Positions 8,856-17,651 of a stretch of 64,000 nucleotides of DNA are shown in pieces. The notes beneath the pieces were generated by a model. The model was not told the DNA's origin, did not search any database, and saw only the letters and a program-made list of their open reading frames with translations. Both the position numbers and the translations under genes were made by a program. Source of the DNA: Bradyrhizobium diazoefficiens USDA 110 (GTDB lineage Bacteria; Pseudomonadota; Alphaproteobacteria; Rhizobiales; Xanthobacteraceae); assembly GCF_000011365.1 (NCBI RefSeq), contig NC_004463.1, positions 4,822,001 through 4,886,000 on the forward strand, read 5' to 3'. Each line of letters opens with the position of its first letter. The first letter of the stretch is position 1.

Positions 8856-9650
8856 ATGGACCACGCTGCGGAGGCGGACGACCTCGTTTTTGAACGTCAG
8901 GACGGCATCGGGCGGATCACCTTCAACCGTCCGCAGGCGCGCAATGCCTTCACCTTCGCCATGTACGAACGGCTCGCGGCGATCTGCGAAGAGGCCGACC
9001 GCGATCATACGCTCAAGGTGCTGGTGCTGCGCGGGGCCGGCGACAAGGCCTTCGCCTCCGGCACCGACATCAACCAGTTCCGCGAGTTCAAGACGCCGCA
9101 GGACGCGATCGACTACGAGAACCGCATCGACCGCGTGCTCACCACGCTCGAGCAGTGCCGGGTCCCGACCATCGCCGCGATTAACGGGTTCTGCACCGGC
9201 GGCGGGGCGGGCATCGCCGCGGCCTGCGACCTGCGCATCGGCACGAACAGCGCCAAAATCGGATTTCCGATCGCCCGGACGCTCGGCAACTGCCTGTCGA
9301 TGTCCAATGTCGGCCGTCTCACCGCGCTCATCGGCGCTGCGCGCGTCAAGGATCTGATCTTCACCGCGCGCCTCATTGACGCCGCTGAAGCCGCCAGCGT
9401 CGGGCTGCTCGGCGAGGTCGTCGAGGATATCGCGGCCCTGGACAGGCGTGCCGACGAGGTCGCTCGCCTGCTGGCCAGCCACGCGCCGCTGACGCTGACC
9501 GCGACCAAGCAGGCGGTGGCGCGCCTGCAAAGGCGGCTGACCCGGGACGAGGGGGAAGACCTCATCCTGATGTGCTACACGAGCCAGGATTTTCGCGAAG
9601 GGCTCGATGCTTTCCTCAACAAGCGCGCGCCGCAATGGCGCGGCCAATAG
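8856..9650 (+). CDS. Crotonase-fold enzyme (enoyl-CoA hydratase/isomerase family), active site altered
   Basis: A 264-residue crotonase-superfamily protein that should act on an acyl-CoA. The oxyanion-hole segments are present: KAFASGTDINQF (about residues 64-75) and the CTGGGAGIAAACDLRIG segment (113-129). At the positions of the two catalytic glutamates of classical enoyl-CoA hydratases (E144 and E164 of rat enzyme), this protein has Gly119 and Ile139/Ala140, so it is unlikely to be a standard hydratase. Other crotonases use different residues for decarboxylation, dehalogenation or C-C cleavage. It is the first gene of an operon and is followed after 9 bp by a CoA-transferase that probably makes its substrate. 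Confidence 0.88.
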   Translation: MDHAAEADDLVFERQDGIGRITFNRPQARNAFTFAMYERLAAICEEADRDHTLKVLVLRGAGDKAFASGTDINQFREFKTPQDAIDYENRIDRVLTTLEQCRVPTIAAINGFCTGGGAGIAAACDLRIGTNSAKIGFPIARTLGNCLSMSNVGRLTALIGAARVKDLIFTARLIDAAEAASVGLLGEVVEDIAALDRRADEVARLLASHAPLTLTATKQAVARLQRRLTRDEGEDLILMCYTSQDFREGLDAFLNKRAPQWRGQ

Positions 9651-9659
9651 GACGGGCCG

Positions 9660-10919
9660 ATGCAAAGCGATCGATCGCAATCCACCTCTCGCCGTTCGGG
9701 ACCGCTTGCCGGCCTCAAGGTCATCGATCTCACCCATGTCATGGCGGGGCCGACCTGCACCTTGATGCTCGCCGACATGGGCGCGGACGTCATCAAGATC
9801 GAGAAATGGCCGAACGGCGACGACACCCGCCATTCGGTGCCGCCCAAGATCGGCGATGAGGCGGCCTCCTTCCTGATGATGAACCGCAACAAGCGCGGCA
9901 TCGTGCTGGACCTCAAGACCGATGGCGGCAAGAAGGTGCTGCGGCGGCTGATCGCGGACGCCGACGTGCTGGTCGAGAATTTTGCTCCGGGCGCCATGGA
10001 GCGCCTCGGCTTCGGCTATGAAGACCTGCACAAGCAGTATCCATCGCTGATCTACTGCTCGCTGTCCGGCTTCGGCCGCACCGGCCCCTACAAGCACCGC
10101 CGCGGTTTTGACCTCGTCGCGCAGGCGATGAGCGGCATCATGAGCTTTACCGGCGAACGCCCGGATGGTCCGCCCGTCAAATGCGGCCCGCCGCTGTCCG
10201 ACATCACCGCCGGCCTGCTCGCGAGCATGGGTATCCTTGCCGCCTATACGCATCGCCTCAAGACTGGCGAAGGGCAGTGGGTCGAGACCTCGCTTTACGA
10301 GGCGGCCCTGGTGCAGACCTACTGGCAGTCCACGATCGCGCTGGCCGCGGGCACCGCGCCGCGCGCGATGGGCTCGGCGCATCCGCTCAACGCGCCGTAC
10401 CAGGCCTTCGAGGCCTCGGACGGCTGGCTGGTGGTCGGCGGCGCCAACAAGAAGCATTGGCTGTTGATGCTGGAGGCGCTCGGTGCCAGCGAGCTTGCCT
10501 CCGATCCGCGCTTCGTCACCGGGGCGGACCGCATGGCGCATCTGAAGGAGCTTGAGGCCGTCCTGAGCGAGCGCTTCCGCACCCGGTCGCGGATGCATTG
10601 GCTTGCGGCACTCGACGAGAAGGGCGTGCCGTGCGGCCCCGTGCACGACATGCTGGAGGCGCTCCGCGATCCGCAGACGCTGGCGCGCGAGATGGTCGTC
10701 GAGGTCGAGCATTCCACGCTCGGTCCGGTGAAGACGATCGGGCTTCCCGTCAAGTTTTCGGAGACCCCAGGCAAAGTGCTCTCGGGCGCGCCGGTCTACG
10801 GTGAGCATACCCGCGAGGTGCTGGCCGAACATGGGTTCGACCAGAAGCAGATCGAAGCGCTCGAGCAAGAAGGCGCAATCGTTTCAGCCGCAGACAGACG
10901 CGAGGAACGCGTCGCCTGA
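9660..10919 (+). CDS. Class III CoA-transferase (CaiB/BaiF family)
   Basis: A 419-residue family III CoA-transferase, moving CoA between carboxylic acids via a glutamyl/aspartyl-anhydride mechanism. Family hallmarks are GLKVIDLTHVMAGPTCTLMLADMGADVIKIE near residue 18, ENFAPGAMERLGFGYEDL, and GFDLVAQAMSG with the candidate catalytic Asp. The C-terminal half shows the RFRTRSRMHWLAALDEKGVPCGPVHDM segment typical of the family. It is embedded between the crotonase and transporter genes, so it likely activates the imported carboxylate with CoA from a donor such as succinyl-CoA. Donor and acceptor cannot be deduced. Confidence 0.93.
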   Translation: MQSDRSQSTSRRSGPLAGLKVIDLTHVMAGPTCTLMLADMGADVIKIEKWPNGDDTRHSVPPKIGDEAASFLMMNRNKRGIVLDLKTDGGKKVLRRLIADADVLVENFAPGAMERLGFGYEDLHKQYPSLIYCSLSGFGRTGPYKHRRGFDLVAQAMSGIMSFTGERPDGPPVKCGPPLSDITAGLLASMGILAAYTHRLKTGEGQWVETSLYEAALVQTYWQSTIALAAGTAPRAMGSAHPLNAPYQAFEASDGWLVVGGANKKHWLLMLEALGASELASDPRFVTGADRMAHLKELEAVLSERFRTRSRMHWLAALDEKGVPCGPVHDMLEALRDPQTLAREMVVEVEHSTLGPVKTIGLPVKFSETPGKVLSGAPVYGEHTREVLAEHGFDQKQIEALEQEGAIVSAADRREERVA

Positions 10920-10971
10920 CCGGTTCGATACAACAAACAAAACAGAACAAACATAAGAGCTGGAGGAAATC

Positions 10972-11964
10972 ATGGGTCGGACGTCAACACTTCTGCTTTC
11001 CGCAGCCGCGACCGTGCTCGCCGGCACGGTCCCGGCGTTTGCGGCCTGGCAACCGCAAAAGCCGATCGAGTTCGTGGCCACCGCCGGACCGGGCGGCGGC
11101 ACCGACAATCTCGCCCGCGCGGTGCAGAACATCGTCACCAAGTACAAGCTGACGGAGCAGCCCATCGTCGTCGTCAACAAGGGCGGCGGCAGCGGCGCCG
11201 AAGGTTATGTCTACGGCAAGGCGTCCGCAGGCGATCCCTACAAGGTGATCTTCGGAACGTCGAACGCCTGGCAGCAGCCGCTCGTCTCCAAAGTCGCCTT
11301 CAACTACACCGATCTCACCCCGATCGCGGCGATGGCGCAGGACGAGTTCCTGCTCTGGGTCAAGCAGGATGCGCCCTACAAGACGGCAGGGGACTATCTG
11401 AAGGCGGCCGCATCGGGCGAATTCAAGATGGGCGGCGCGCAGTCGAAGGACACCGACGAGGTGCTGACCCGCATGATCGAGAAGGCCGGTCAGGTCAAGC
11501 TGACCTACATCCCCTTCAAGAGCGGCGCCGAGACCGCCGTGCAGCTCGCCGGCGGACACCTCGACTCCCACGTCAACAATCCCAGCGAGAGCCTCGGGCA
11601 ATGGCGTGGCGGCACGCAGCGACCGCTTTGCGTTTTCAGCCCGAAACGGCTGCCGCAGGGTCCCAAGGTCACCGCGACTGAAGGCTGGAGCGACGTTCCG
11701 ACCTGCGCCGAGCAGGGGCTCGACATCAAGCAATATGAGCAGCCGCGGACGGTGTGGCTGCCCGGCAAGGTCACGCCGGATCAGGCCGCGTTCTATGTCG
11801 ACCTCATGAAGAAGGTGCAGGCGACGCCGGAATGGAAGGACTACATCGAGAAGACCTCCCAGGTCGACACGTTCCTGACCGGCGCCGAGCTCGACAAGTT
11901 CATCAAGGAGGACCTTGAGCACGTCAAGCAGGTTGCGGGCGAGCAGGGCTGGCTGGTCAAGTGA
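10972..11964 (+). CDS. TTT transporter substrate-binding protein (Bug/TctC family)
   Basis: A 330-residue periplasmic binding protein of the tripartite tricarboxylate transporter class. A signal peptide (residues 1-24, ending AFAAW) is followed by the Bug-family start WQPQKPIEFVATAGPGGGTDNLARAVQ, whose glycine-rich loop binds the substrate carboxylate. The ATG has a GGAGG site at 10963-10967. The TctB and TctA membrane partners are encoded downstream, after a palindromic element, so this is a complete system. These proteins bind di- or tricarboxylates and aromatic acids; the ligand here is unknown. Confidence 0.93.
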   Translation: MGRTSTLLLSAAATVLAGTVPAFAAWQPQKPIEFVATAGPGGGTDNLARAVQNIVTKYKLTEQPIVVVNKGGGSGAEGYVYGKASAGDPYKVIFGTSNAWQQPLVSKVAFNYTDLTPIAAMAQDEFLLWVKQDAPYKTAGDYLKAAASGEFKMGGAQSKDTDEVLTRMIEKAGQVKLTYIPFKSGAETAVQLAGGHLDSHVNNPSESLGQWRGGTQRPLCVFSPKRLPQGPKVTATEGWSDVPTCAEQGLDIKQYEQPRTVWLPGKVTPDQAAFYVDLMKKVQATPEWKDYIEKTSQVDTFLTGAELDKFIKEDLEHVKQVAGEQGWLVK

Positions 11965-11991
11965 GGCGACCATCGTGCCACAATCTCCACT

Positions 11992-12122
11992 GTCGTCCCG
12001 GCGAACGGCGGGACCCACACCGCTTGATCTATCGTGGAGCGTTGGTGGTGGTACCGACTTGGCTTCCAGGCCTCGTCAAACTTCTCCCTGGGGTTATGGG
12101 TCCTGGCTTTCGCCGGGACGAC
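11992..12122. repeat. Intergenic palindromic element, GTCGTCCCGGCGAA family
   Basis: Perfect 14-bp inverted ends, GTCGTCCCGGCGAA at 11992-12005 and its complement at 12109-12122, with internal complementarity (GGGACCC near 12010 and GGGTCC near 12098). It sits inside the transporter operon, between the binding-protein gene and the TctB gene, and accounts for most of the 225-bp gap. Confidence 0.85.
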
Positions 12123-12189
12123 ACTTGATGGCTTGGAAGACGCGTGCGTCATTCACTGGCCGTGGCACGCCGCTCGAACGGAGCTCTCG

Positions 12190-12672
12190 ATGATCTCACG
12201 CCGCGCGCTTGAGCTTGCGACCGCTATCCTCACCGGCAGCTTTGGTGTGGCCGTCGTCGTCTCCAGCCTCGACAACGGCATCGGCTGGTCGAGCGCGGGC
12301 GTGGACGCCGGCACGTTTCCGTTCCTGACCGGAATCATCATCGTGCTCGGAAGCCTCTACAATCTGGTGAGAGGTCTTCTGCCGGCGACGACGCTCGCAA
12401 GCGTTCCCATCGCGATCACACCGATCGAGCTGCGCCGGCTTGCCGGCCTGTTCGTGCCGGCCGCGATCTTCGTTGCCGCGATCCCGCTGGTCGGGATGTA
12501 CATCGCCTCAAGCCTGTACGTCTTCGCCGTGCTGGCGATTCCGAGGCACCAATCCGTGCCACGCGCGCTGGCGATGGCGGCGGCAACGGCGCTCGCGCTC
12601 TACGTCGTGTTCGAGCGCATGTTCCAGGTCAGCCTGCCGCATGGCGCGCTCGCCGCCGCGTTCGGCATCTGA
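12190..12672 (+). CDS. TTT transporter small membrane subunit (TctB family)
   Basis: A 160-residue protein with four predicted membrane helices, the size and layout of TctB. The start at 12190 gives a normal TctB N-terminus (RRALELATAILTGSFGVAVV); the upstream in-frame extension would encode the palindromic element and is rejected. The TctA gene follows after 11 bp. TctB is the poorly conserved small integral subunit that pairs with TctA to import the acid delivered by the binding protein, driven by ion gradients. Confidence 0.88.
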   Translation: MISRRALELATAILTGSFGVAVVVSSLDNGIGWSSAGVDAGTFPFLTGIIIVLGSLYNLVRGLLPATTLASVPIAITPIELRRLAGLFVPAAIFVAAIPLVGMYIASSLYVFAVLAIPRHQSVPRALAMAAATALALYVVFERMFQVSLPHGALAAAFGI

Positions 12673-12683
12673 CGGAGAGGCCG

Positions 12684-14225
12684 ATGGATAATCTTGGGGA
12701 ACTGCTGCACGGCTTCACCATCGCGATCACCGTGCCGCATCTGCTGCTGATGGCGGTCGGCGTGCTGCTCGGCATTCTCGTCGGCGTGCTGCCGGGGCTG
12801 GGCGCGCCGAACGGGGTGTCGCTGCTCCTGCCGCTGACCTTCGGCATGCAGCCGGTGTCGGCGATCATCCTGCTCTCCAGCATGTACTGGGGCGCGCTGT
12901 TCGGCGGCTCGGTGACCTCGATCCTGTTCAACATTCCCGGCGAGCCGTCCTCTGTCGCAACCACCTTCGACGGCTATCCGATGGCGCGGGACGGCCGGCC
13001 GACGACGGCACTCGCGACCGCCTTTGGTTCGGCTGCGTTCGGCGCGCTGGTCGGCGTCATCCTGATCACCTTCCTCGCATCCTGGGTGGCGCAGGTCGCG
13101 CTCGCCTTCGGGCCGGCGGAATATTTTGCGGTCTATTTCCTGGCCTTTGCGAGTTTCGTCGGCATGGGCGGGGCGGCCCCGATCAAGACCGTCGTGGCGC
13201 TCGCGATCGGCTTTGCGATCGCCGCCATCGGCATCGACACCGTCTCGGGCAGCGTCCGGCTGACCATGGGCATCGACGAGCTGGTCAAGGGGGTGAACTT
13301 CGTCGTCGCGGTGATGGGTCTGTTCGGCATCGGCGAACTGCTGGTTGCCGTCGAGGAGGAATTCCATGCCCGCGCCGTCTCCTCGAAGATCGATTGGCGC
13401 GAGGTGTTTCGCGCAGTCGGCCGCCTTCCGCGGCATAGCGTTGCGCTGCTGCGGAGCGCCGCGATCGGGTGCTGGATGGGGATCACGCCGGGCGGCCCGA
13501 CCGCCGCATCCTTCATGAGCTACGGCATCGCCCGCCGCTTCTCGCGCCGCGGCCGATATTTCGGCACCGGCGAGCTCGAAGGCATCATCTCGCCGGAGAC
13601 GGCCGACCATGCCGCGGGCACCAGCGCGCTGCTGCCGATGCTCTCGCTCGGCATTCCAGGCTCGGCGACCGCGGCCGTCATGATGGGCGGGCTGATGATC
13701 TGGGGCCTCAATCCAGGGCCGATGCTGTTCGTCGACCAGAAGGATTTTGTCTGGGGCCTGATCGCCTCGATGTATGTCGGCAACATCGTCGCGGTTGCGC
13801 TGGTGCTGCTGACCGTTCCGGTCTTCGCCGCCTTGATGCGAATCCCGTTCGTGGTCATCGCGCCCCTGATCGTGATCATCTGCGTCGTCGGCGCCTATTC
13901 GGTGTCGAACTCCTATCTCGACGTGGTGATGATGCTTGGCTTCGGTGTCGTCGGCTATCTCTTCAAGAAGCTGTTCTATCCGCTGGCGCCGCTGGTGCTC
14001 GCGATCGTCATCGGCGACAAGGCCGAGGATGCGTTCCGGCAGTCGATGCTGATGTCGAAGGGATCGCTCGGGATCTTCTTTGCGAACAAGCTGGTGACGT
14101 GCCTGATCGTGGCCGGCATCACGCTGCTGCTGCTTCCGCTCGCGTTGCAGCTCGCGCGTTTGCTGCGCAAGCCCACGCCATCCGACAGGAATGAGACGAC
14201 AGCTCAGGAGAAGGTGATCATATGA
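12684..14225 (+). CDS. TTT transporter large membrane subunit (TctA family)
   Basis: A 513-residue, about 12-helix inner-membrane protein. TctA signatures seen are LLGILVGVLPGLGAPNGVSLLLPLTFGM near residue 30, YWGALFGGSVTSILFNIPGEPSSVATTFDGYPMA near residue 75, and the second repeat GTSALLPMLSLGIPGSATAAVMMGGLMIWGLNPGP near residue 315. The length is that of the family. It overlaps the next gene by four bases (ATGA), implying translational coupling with the PdxA-like dehydrogenase. Confidence 0.95.
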   Translation: MDNLGELLHGFTIAITVPHLLLMAVGVLLGILVGVLPGLGAPNGVSLLLPLTFGMQPVSAIILLSSMYWGALFGGSVTSILFNIPGEPSSVATTFDGYPMARDGRPTTALATAFGSAAFGALVGVILITFLASWVAQVALAFGPAEYFAVYFLAFASFVGMGGAAPIKTVVALAIGFAIAAIGIDTVSGSVRLTMGIDELVKGVNFVVAVMGLFGIGELLVAVEEEFHARAVSSKIDWREVFRAVGRLPRHSVALLRSAAIGCWMGITPGGPTAASFMSYGIARRFSRRGRYFGTGELEGIISPETADHAAGTSALLPMLSLGIPGSATAAVMMGGLMIWGLNPGPMLFVDQKDFVWGLIASMYVGNIVAVALVLLTVPVFAALMRIPFVVIAPLIVIICVVGAYSVSNSYLDVVMMLGFGVVGYLFKKLFYPLAPLVLAIVIGDKAEDAFRQSMLMSKGSLGIFFANKLVTCLIVAGITLLLLPLALQLARLLRKPTPSDRNETTAQEKVII

Positions 14226-15226
14226 CCGCAAAGCCGCTCATTGCACTGGCGATGGGAGATCCCGCCGGCATCAGCCCGGAGCTGACGGCGAAGCTCGTGG
14301 TGGAGGGCGACATCCGCGCGAGCTGCCGGCTCGTGGTGATCGGCGACCGCCGCATCTTCGACGAGGGCGCGCACGTTGCGGGCGCCAAGCCGGACCTGAC
14401 CATGGTGGAGCAGGGGGCCGACCTTCGATCGGCGCAGGGCGACGCGCTGTTTGTCGATCTTCGCCACCTCGACCCCAGGGACGTCGAGCCGAAGACCGCG
14501 ACGCTTGCCGGCGGAAAATTCGCGCTGACCAATTACCGGCACGCGCTCGAACTCGGCCGCGACGGCCGCGTCGATGCGGTCTGCTTCACCCCCTTCAATA
14601 AGCAGGCGATGCGCCTTGCCCGCGCCGAGTATGACGACGAGATCGCGTTTTCCGCGGAGGTGGTCGGCCTCCAGACGCCGGCCAGCGAGTTCAACGTGCT
14701 GGACCGGCTCTGGAACGCGCGGGTCACGTCCCACATCCCGCTTAGGGATGTGGCTGCAAAGCTGTCCAGCGAACGCATCCACCGCGCGCTGAAACTGACC
14801 GATGCTTGCATGCGCAACGCCGGCTTTGCGCGCCCGCGCATTGCGGTTGCGGGTCTCAATCCTCACGCCGGCGACGGCGGCAATTTCGGCCGCGAGGAGA
14901 TCGACATGATTGAGCCGGTGGTCGCGGCCGGCCAGCGCGAGGGCATTGCCGCGGAGGGGCCGTTCCCGGCCGACACCGTGTTCCTGCGCGCCAAGGGCGG
15001 CGCCTTCGACGCGGTGCTGACGATGTATCATGACCAAGGCCAGATCGCGATGAAGCTGATGGGCTTTGATCGCGGCGTGACCTTGCTCGGCGGCTTTCCA
15101 TTCCCGATCTGCACGCCCGCGCACGGCACCGCCTACGACATCGCAGGCCAGGGCATCGCATCGATCGGGGCCAGCCGCGCCGCGCTGCTGCTCGCGGCGG
15201 AGATGGCCGGGCGCCGTGCTGGGTGA
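14222..15226 (+). CDS. PdxA family dehydrogenase
   Basis: A 334-residue NAD-dependent, metal-dependent dehydrogenase/decarboxylase-family protein. The start MGDPAGISPELTAK matches PdxA (4-hydroxythreonine-4-phosphate dehydrogenase); histidine ligands appear in TSHIPLRDV, NPHAGDGG and MYHDQGQIAMK. The operon context (TTT transporter, CoA-transferase, GntR) argues against vitamin B6 synthesis. PdxA relatives with other roles exist, such as 4-phospho-threonate/erythronate dehydrogenases and the terephthalate diol dehydrogenase TphB. A catabolic oxidation of the imported acid or its product is inferred. The gene overlaps TctA by four bases and ends the operon. Confidence 0.88.
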   Translation: MTAKPLIALAMGDPAGISPELTAKLVVEGDIRASCRLVVIGDRRIFDEGAHVAGAKPDLTMVEQGADLRSAQGDALFVDLRHLDPRDVEPKTATLAGGKFALTNYRHALELGRDGRVDAVCFTPFNKQAMRLARAEYDDEIAFSAEVVGLQTPASEFNVLDRLWNARVTSHIPLRDVAAKLSSERIHRALKLTDACMRNAGFARPRIAVAGLNPHAGDGGNFGREEIDMIEPVVAAGQREGIAAEGPFPADTVFLRAKGGAFDAVLTMYHDQGQIAMKLMGFDRGVTLLGGFPFPICTPAHGTAYDIAGQGIASIGASRAALLLAAEMAGRRAG

Positions 15227-15371
15227 TCGACCACGGGCACTAGCTCGTCGGCTGCGCCAGTCGCCCTCGGGAAAAACTAGAAACTTCCGTGGTCGCTCCG
15301 AGTTGCCAATTCGGTGAATGTCTCCATCCCGGAGCTGGCACATGGGCGATCGCGGGTCGCGAAGGACGATG

Positions 15372-16379
15372 ATGAGCGCCCGGTCGGTCGATCGCGCCCA
15401 GGTATTCTGCATCGTTCTGATCCTTGTTCTGGCGGCAGCACCCGCGTTCGCGGCCGAGATCAGCCCGGCCGTCATCGAGTCCGCCGAGCCATCGAAGAAG
15501 ACTCTCTCGAACGAAAAGCCGACTCCGGCGGGCGTGCGGTTGCAAGTGCTTCTGGACAGGGCGCATTTCTCGCCCGGCGAGATCGACGGCAGGTTCGGGG
15601 AGAATGCGAAGAAGGCGCTACGCGCCTATGCGGAAGCCCGGCAGTTGCCGGGCTCGGAGGCTCCGATGGAGGAGGTTTGGAAGGCGCTGCGGGCGGACGA
15701 GCGGCCGGTCACGCTGACCTACACCATCACCGAGCGGGACGCGGCGGGTCCTTTCCTGAACAAGCTGCCGTCGAAGATGGAGGACATGAAGGACATCCCG
15801 AAGCTCGGCTTCACCAGTCCGCGCGAAGCCCTGGCCGAGAAATTTCACATGAGCGAGCAGCTTCTGGCGGCGCTCAACCCCGGGCGCCGTTTTGATCGCG
15901 CCGGCGACACCATCGTCGTGGTGGACACTGCCAGTGCGGGAGAGGGTGCGCCTGCAAAGGCAGACAGGGTCGAGGTCGACAAGGTCAGGCAGACCGTCAA
16001 ACTGTTCGACAAGTCGAATGCGCTGATCGGATTTTATCCGGCGACTGTGGGAAGCGAGGACAAGCCGTCGCCCTCAGGCACGCTCAAGGTCACCGAAGTC
16101 AGCAAGAATCCGCTCTATCGCTACAATCCCGCCTATCACTTCAAGGGCGTCCGTTCGCGCAAGCCCTTTACCATCAAACCAGGTCCGAACAATCCGGTTG
16201 GGACGGTGTGGATCAACTTGTCCGCCGAAGGCTACGGCATTCACGGCACGCCTTCGCCGGACAAGATTTCCAAAGCGGAATCTCACGGCTGCGTGCGTCT
16301 CACCAATTGGGACGCCGAACGCGTCGCTGGGAGCGTCGCGAAAGGCACGCCGGTCGCCTTTGTGGAGGGCGCCAAGTGA
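15372..16379 (+). CDS. L,D-transpeptidase (YkuD domain) with peptidoglycan-binding domain
   Basis: A 335-residue exported enzyme that forms 3-3 cross-links in peptidoglycan or attaches proteins to it. A signal peptide ([21 protein letters not shown]) is followed by a PG_binding_1-like domain ([20 protein letters not shown]), a linker and a C-terminal YkuD domain with the catalytic HGTPxxxxxxxxxSHGCVR motif, nucleophile Cys about residue 307. The ATG at 15372 is preferred to that at 15369 or to earlier ones because AAGGA lies five bases upstream. The upstream 145 bp probably hold its own promoter. Confidence 0.92.
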   Translation: MSARSVDRAQVFCIVLILVLAAAPAFAAEISPAVIESAEPSKKTLSNEKPTPAGVRLQVLLDRAHFSPGEIDGRFGENAKKALRAYAEARQLPGSEAPMEEVWKALRADERPVTLTYTITERDAAGPFLNKLPSKMEDMKDIPKLGFTSPREALAEKFHMSEQLLAALNPGRRFDRAGDTIVVVDTASAGEGAPAKADRVEVDKVRQTVKLFDKSNALIGFYPATVGSEDKPSPSGTLKVTEVSKNPLYRYNPAYHFKGVRSRKPFTIKPGPNNPVGTVWINLSAEGYGIHGTPSPDKISKAESHGCVRLTNWDAERVAGSVAKGTPVAFVEGAK

Positions 16380-16450
16380 GGGGCGCTCACACGGCGGTCG
16401 CCGGCCCAAGGCAACGAGTGCGTTTTCGGATTTCGGAATAGTCGCATAAT

Positions 16451-16551
16451 GCCACTGTTTTGCCCGACGCGTCAAAACAGCTTGAGCTGCAGGAAAAACA
16501 CTAATGAAAACAACGCCCGGCTACTGTGTATGGGGTTGTTTTGCGATTTTT
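16451..16551. repeat. Dispersed Bradyrhizobium-type repeat, copy 1
   Basis: The right part, GGCTACTGTGTATGGGGTTG at 16519-16538 and on into a T-rich tail, is nearly identical (one mismatch over about 25 bases) to the complement of 38723-38749. The left part contains TTGCCCGACGCGTCAAAACA. From memory, this combination recurs widely in Bradyrhizobium genomes. It sits just after the L,D-transpeptidase gene. Confidence 0.7.
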
Positions 16552-16574
16552 TATCGAGCGGACGGATCCTGGCC

Positions 16575-17651
16575 TCAGGCTCCGCAGATGATCACGCCAT
16601 ACCAGCCGAGGCCGCGATAGGTCTCGTAGCCGGGTGTCGCGTGGAACGCGATCATCGTGCCCGAGCGGTCGTGATAGAAGCCGGAGCGCTCGCCGTTCAG
16701 CGACAGCGAGATGCGCTCGCTCAAAATGCCTTGGCCGTCGGAGGCCGCGATCACGCGGAAATTGGAGTCGACCAGCAGCACGCGTGCCTTGTCGCTGTCG
16801 CCGACGCGCACGCCCTGGACGATGGCGCGGGCCTGCGGCTCCCAGTCGAAATGGATGGCGAGCACGCCGATCGGCGTGCCGTTGGCCTGGCCGCCGGCGC
16901 GGACGCTGGCGCAATAGGTCGCGACCTGCGCGTTGCCGAGCAGCGGCTGGTTCTCGACGTCGCCGGCGACATAGTCGTCGCCGGAGCGCAACGTCCGCGC
17001 CTCGCGAAACCATTTGGTGTGGGCGATGTTCTGGCCGACGACGCGAAAGCGGTCGGCGCGGCCATTGGCGATGACGTTGCCGTCGAGGTCGCAGAGCCAG
17101 AGGTCGAGATAGACGGTGTAGGCGCCGAGGATGACGCCGAGGCGCTGCGAGGCGTCGGTGACTGCCGCCGGTGCGGGCGAGGCCGCGCAATCCACCACGG
17201 CGGAGTCGGTGGCCCACCAGCGCACGTCGCAGGTGCGCTCATAGAGGTTGCGGTCGATCAGTTCGACCGCATTGAGCGACAGATCGACCATGCGCTCGCC
17301 GCGCGAGCGCTGGCTCATGCGGTCGATCGAGGCGACGAGATCCCCGGTGCGTTTCGTCAATTGGGTTTCGAGCTCGCGCGCGATGCTCTCGACCTGTTGG
17401 CCGACGCCGCGCACCTCCTGCGCCACCACCGCGAAGCCCGCGCCTTGCGCGCCGGCGCGCGAGCTCTCGATCAGCGCGTTTAGCGCCAGCATCTTCATCT
17501 GGTTGGTGATCTGCTGGATCGCCTTGGTCTTGTCGACCGCGATCTGGTTGACCTCCGCGGTGAGGCGGTTGATCAGCGCGGAAATGTCGGAATCATCTTC
17601 AGCGGGTTCGGCGGCAATCGGCTTGGCTTTCAGACCCAGCACAGCAGACAT
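16575..17651 (-). CDS. Soluble methyl-accepting-type sensor with C-terminal cache-like domain
   Basis: A 358-residue protein without membrane segments. Residues about 43-83 (IQQITNQMKMLALNALIESSRAGAQGAGFAVVAQEVRGVG) match the conserved hairpin tip of chemoreceptor signalling domains, where CheA and CheW bind. The hairpin arms are short. Residues about 137-358 (starting YERTCDVRWWATD) look like an extracellular-type ligand sensor of the Cache/PAS kind, yet no transmembrane helix separates it from the tip. The order (signalling tip first, sensor second) is reversed from classical receptors. It could control chemotaxis from the cytosol or another output. The ATG at 17651 is chosen because the preceding in-frame residues are not receptor-like. 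No che genes are nearby. Confidence 0.8.
   Translation of the reverse strand: MSAVLGLKAKPIAAEPAEDDSDISALINRLTAEVNQIAVDKTKAIQQITNQMKMLALNALIESSRAGAQGAGFAVVAQEVRGVGQQVESIARELETQLTKRTGDLVASIDRMSQRSRGERMVDLSLNAVELIDRNLYERTCDVRWWATDSAVVDCAASPAPAAVTDASQRLGVILGAYTVYLDLWLCDLDGNVIANGRADRFRVVGQNIAHTKWFREARTLRSGDDYVAGDVENQPLLGNAQVATYCASVRAGGQANGTPIGVLAIHFDWEPQARAIVQGVRVGDSDKARVLLVDSNFRVIAASDGQGILSERISLSLNGERSGFYHDRSGTMIAFHATPGYETYRGLGWYGVIICGA

Noticed and set aside
8823-10868. 681-codon minus-strand open frame opposite the crotonase and CoA-transferase genes
   Set aside because: It is an antisense shadow of two clear genes, Arg/His/Gly-rich and without family motifs; GC-rich DNA leaves such frames open.
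12600-14231. 543-codon minus-strand open frame opposite TctA
   Set aside because: Same reason: Asp/Arg/Gln-rich shadow composition and no start context.
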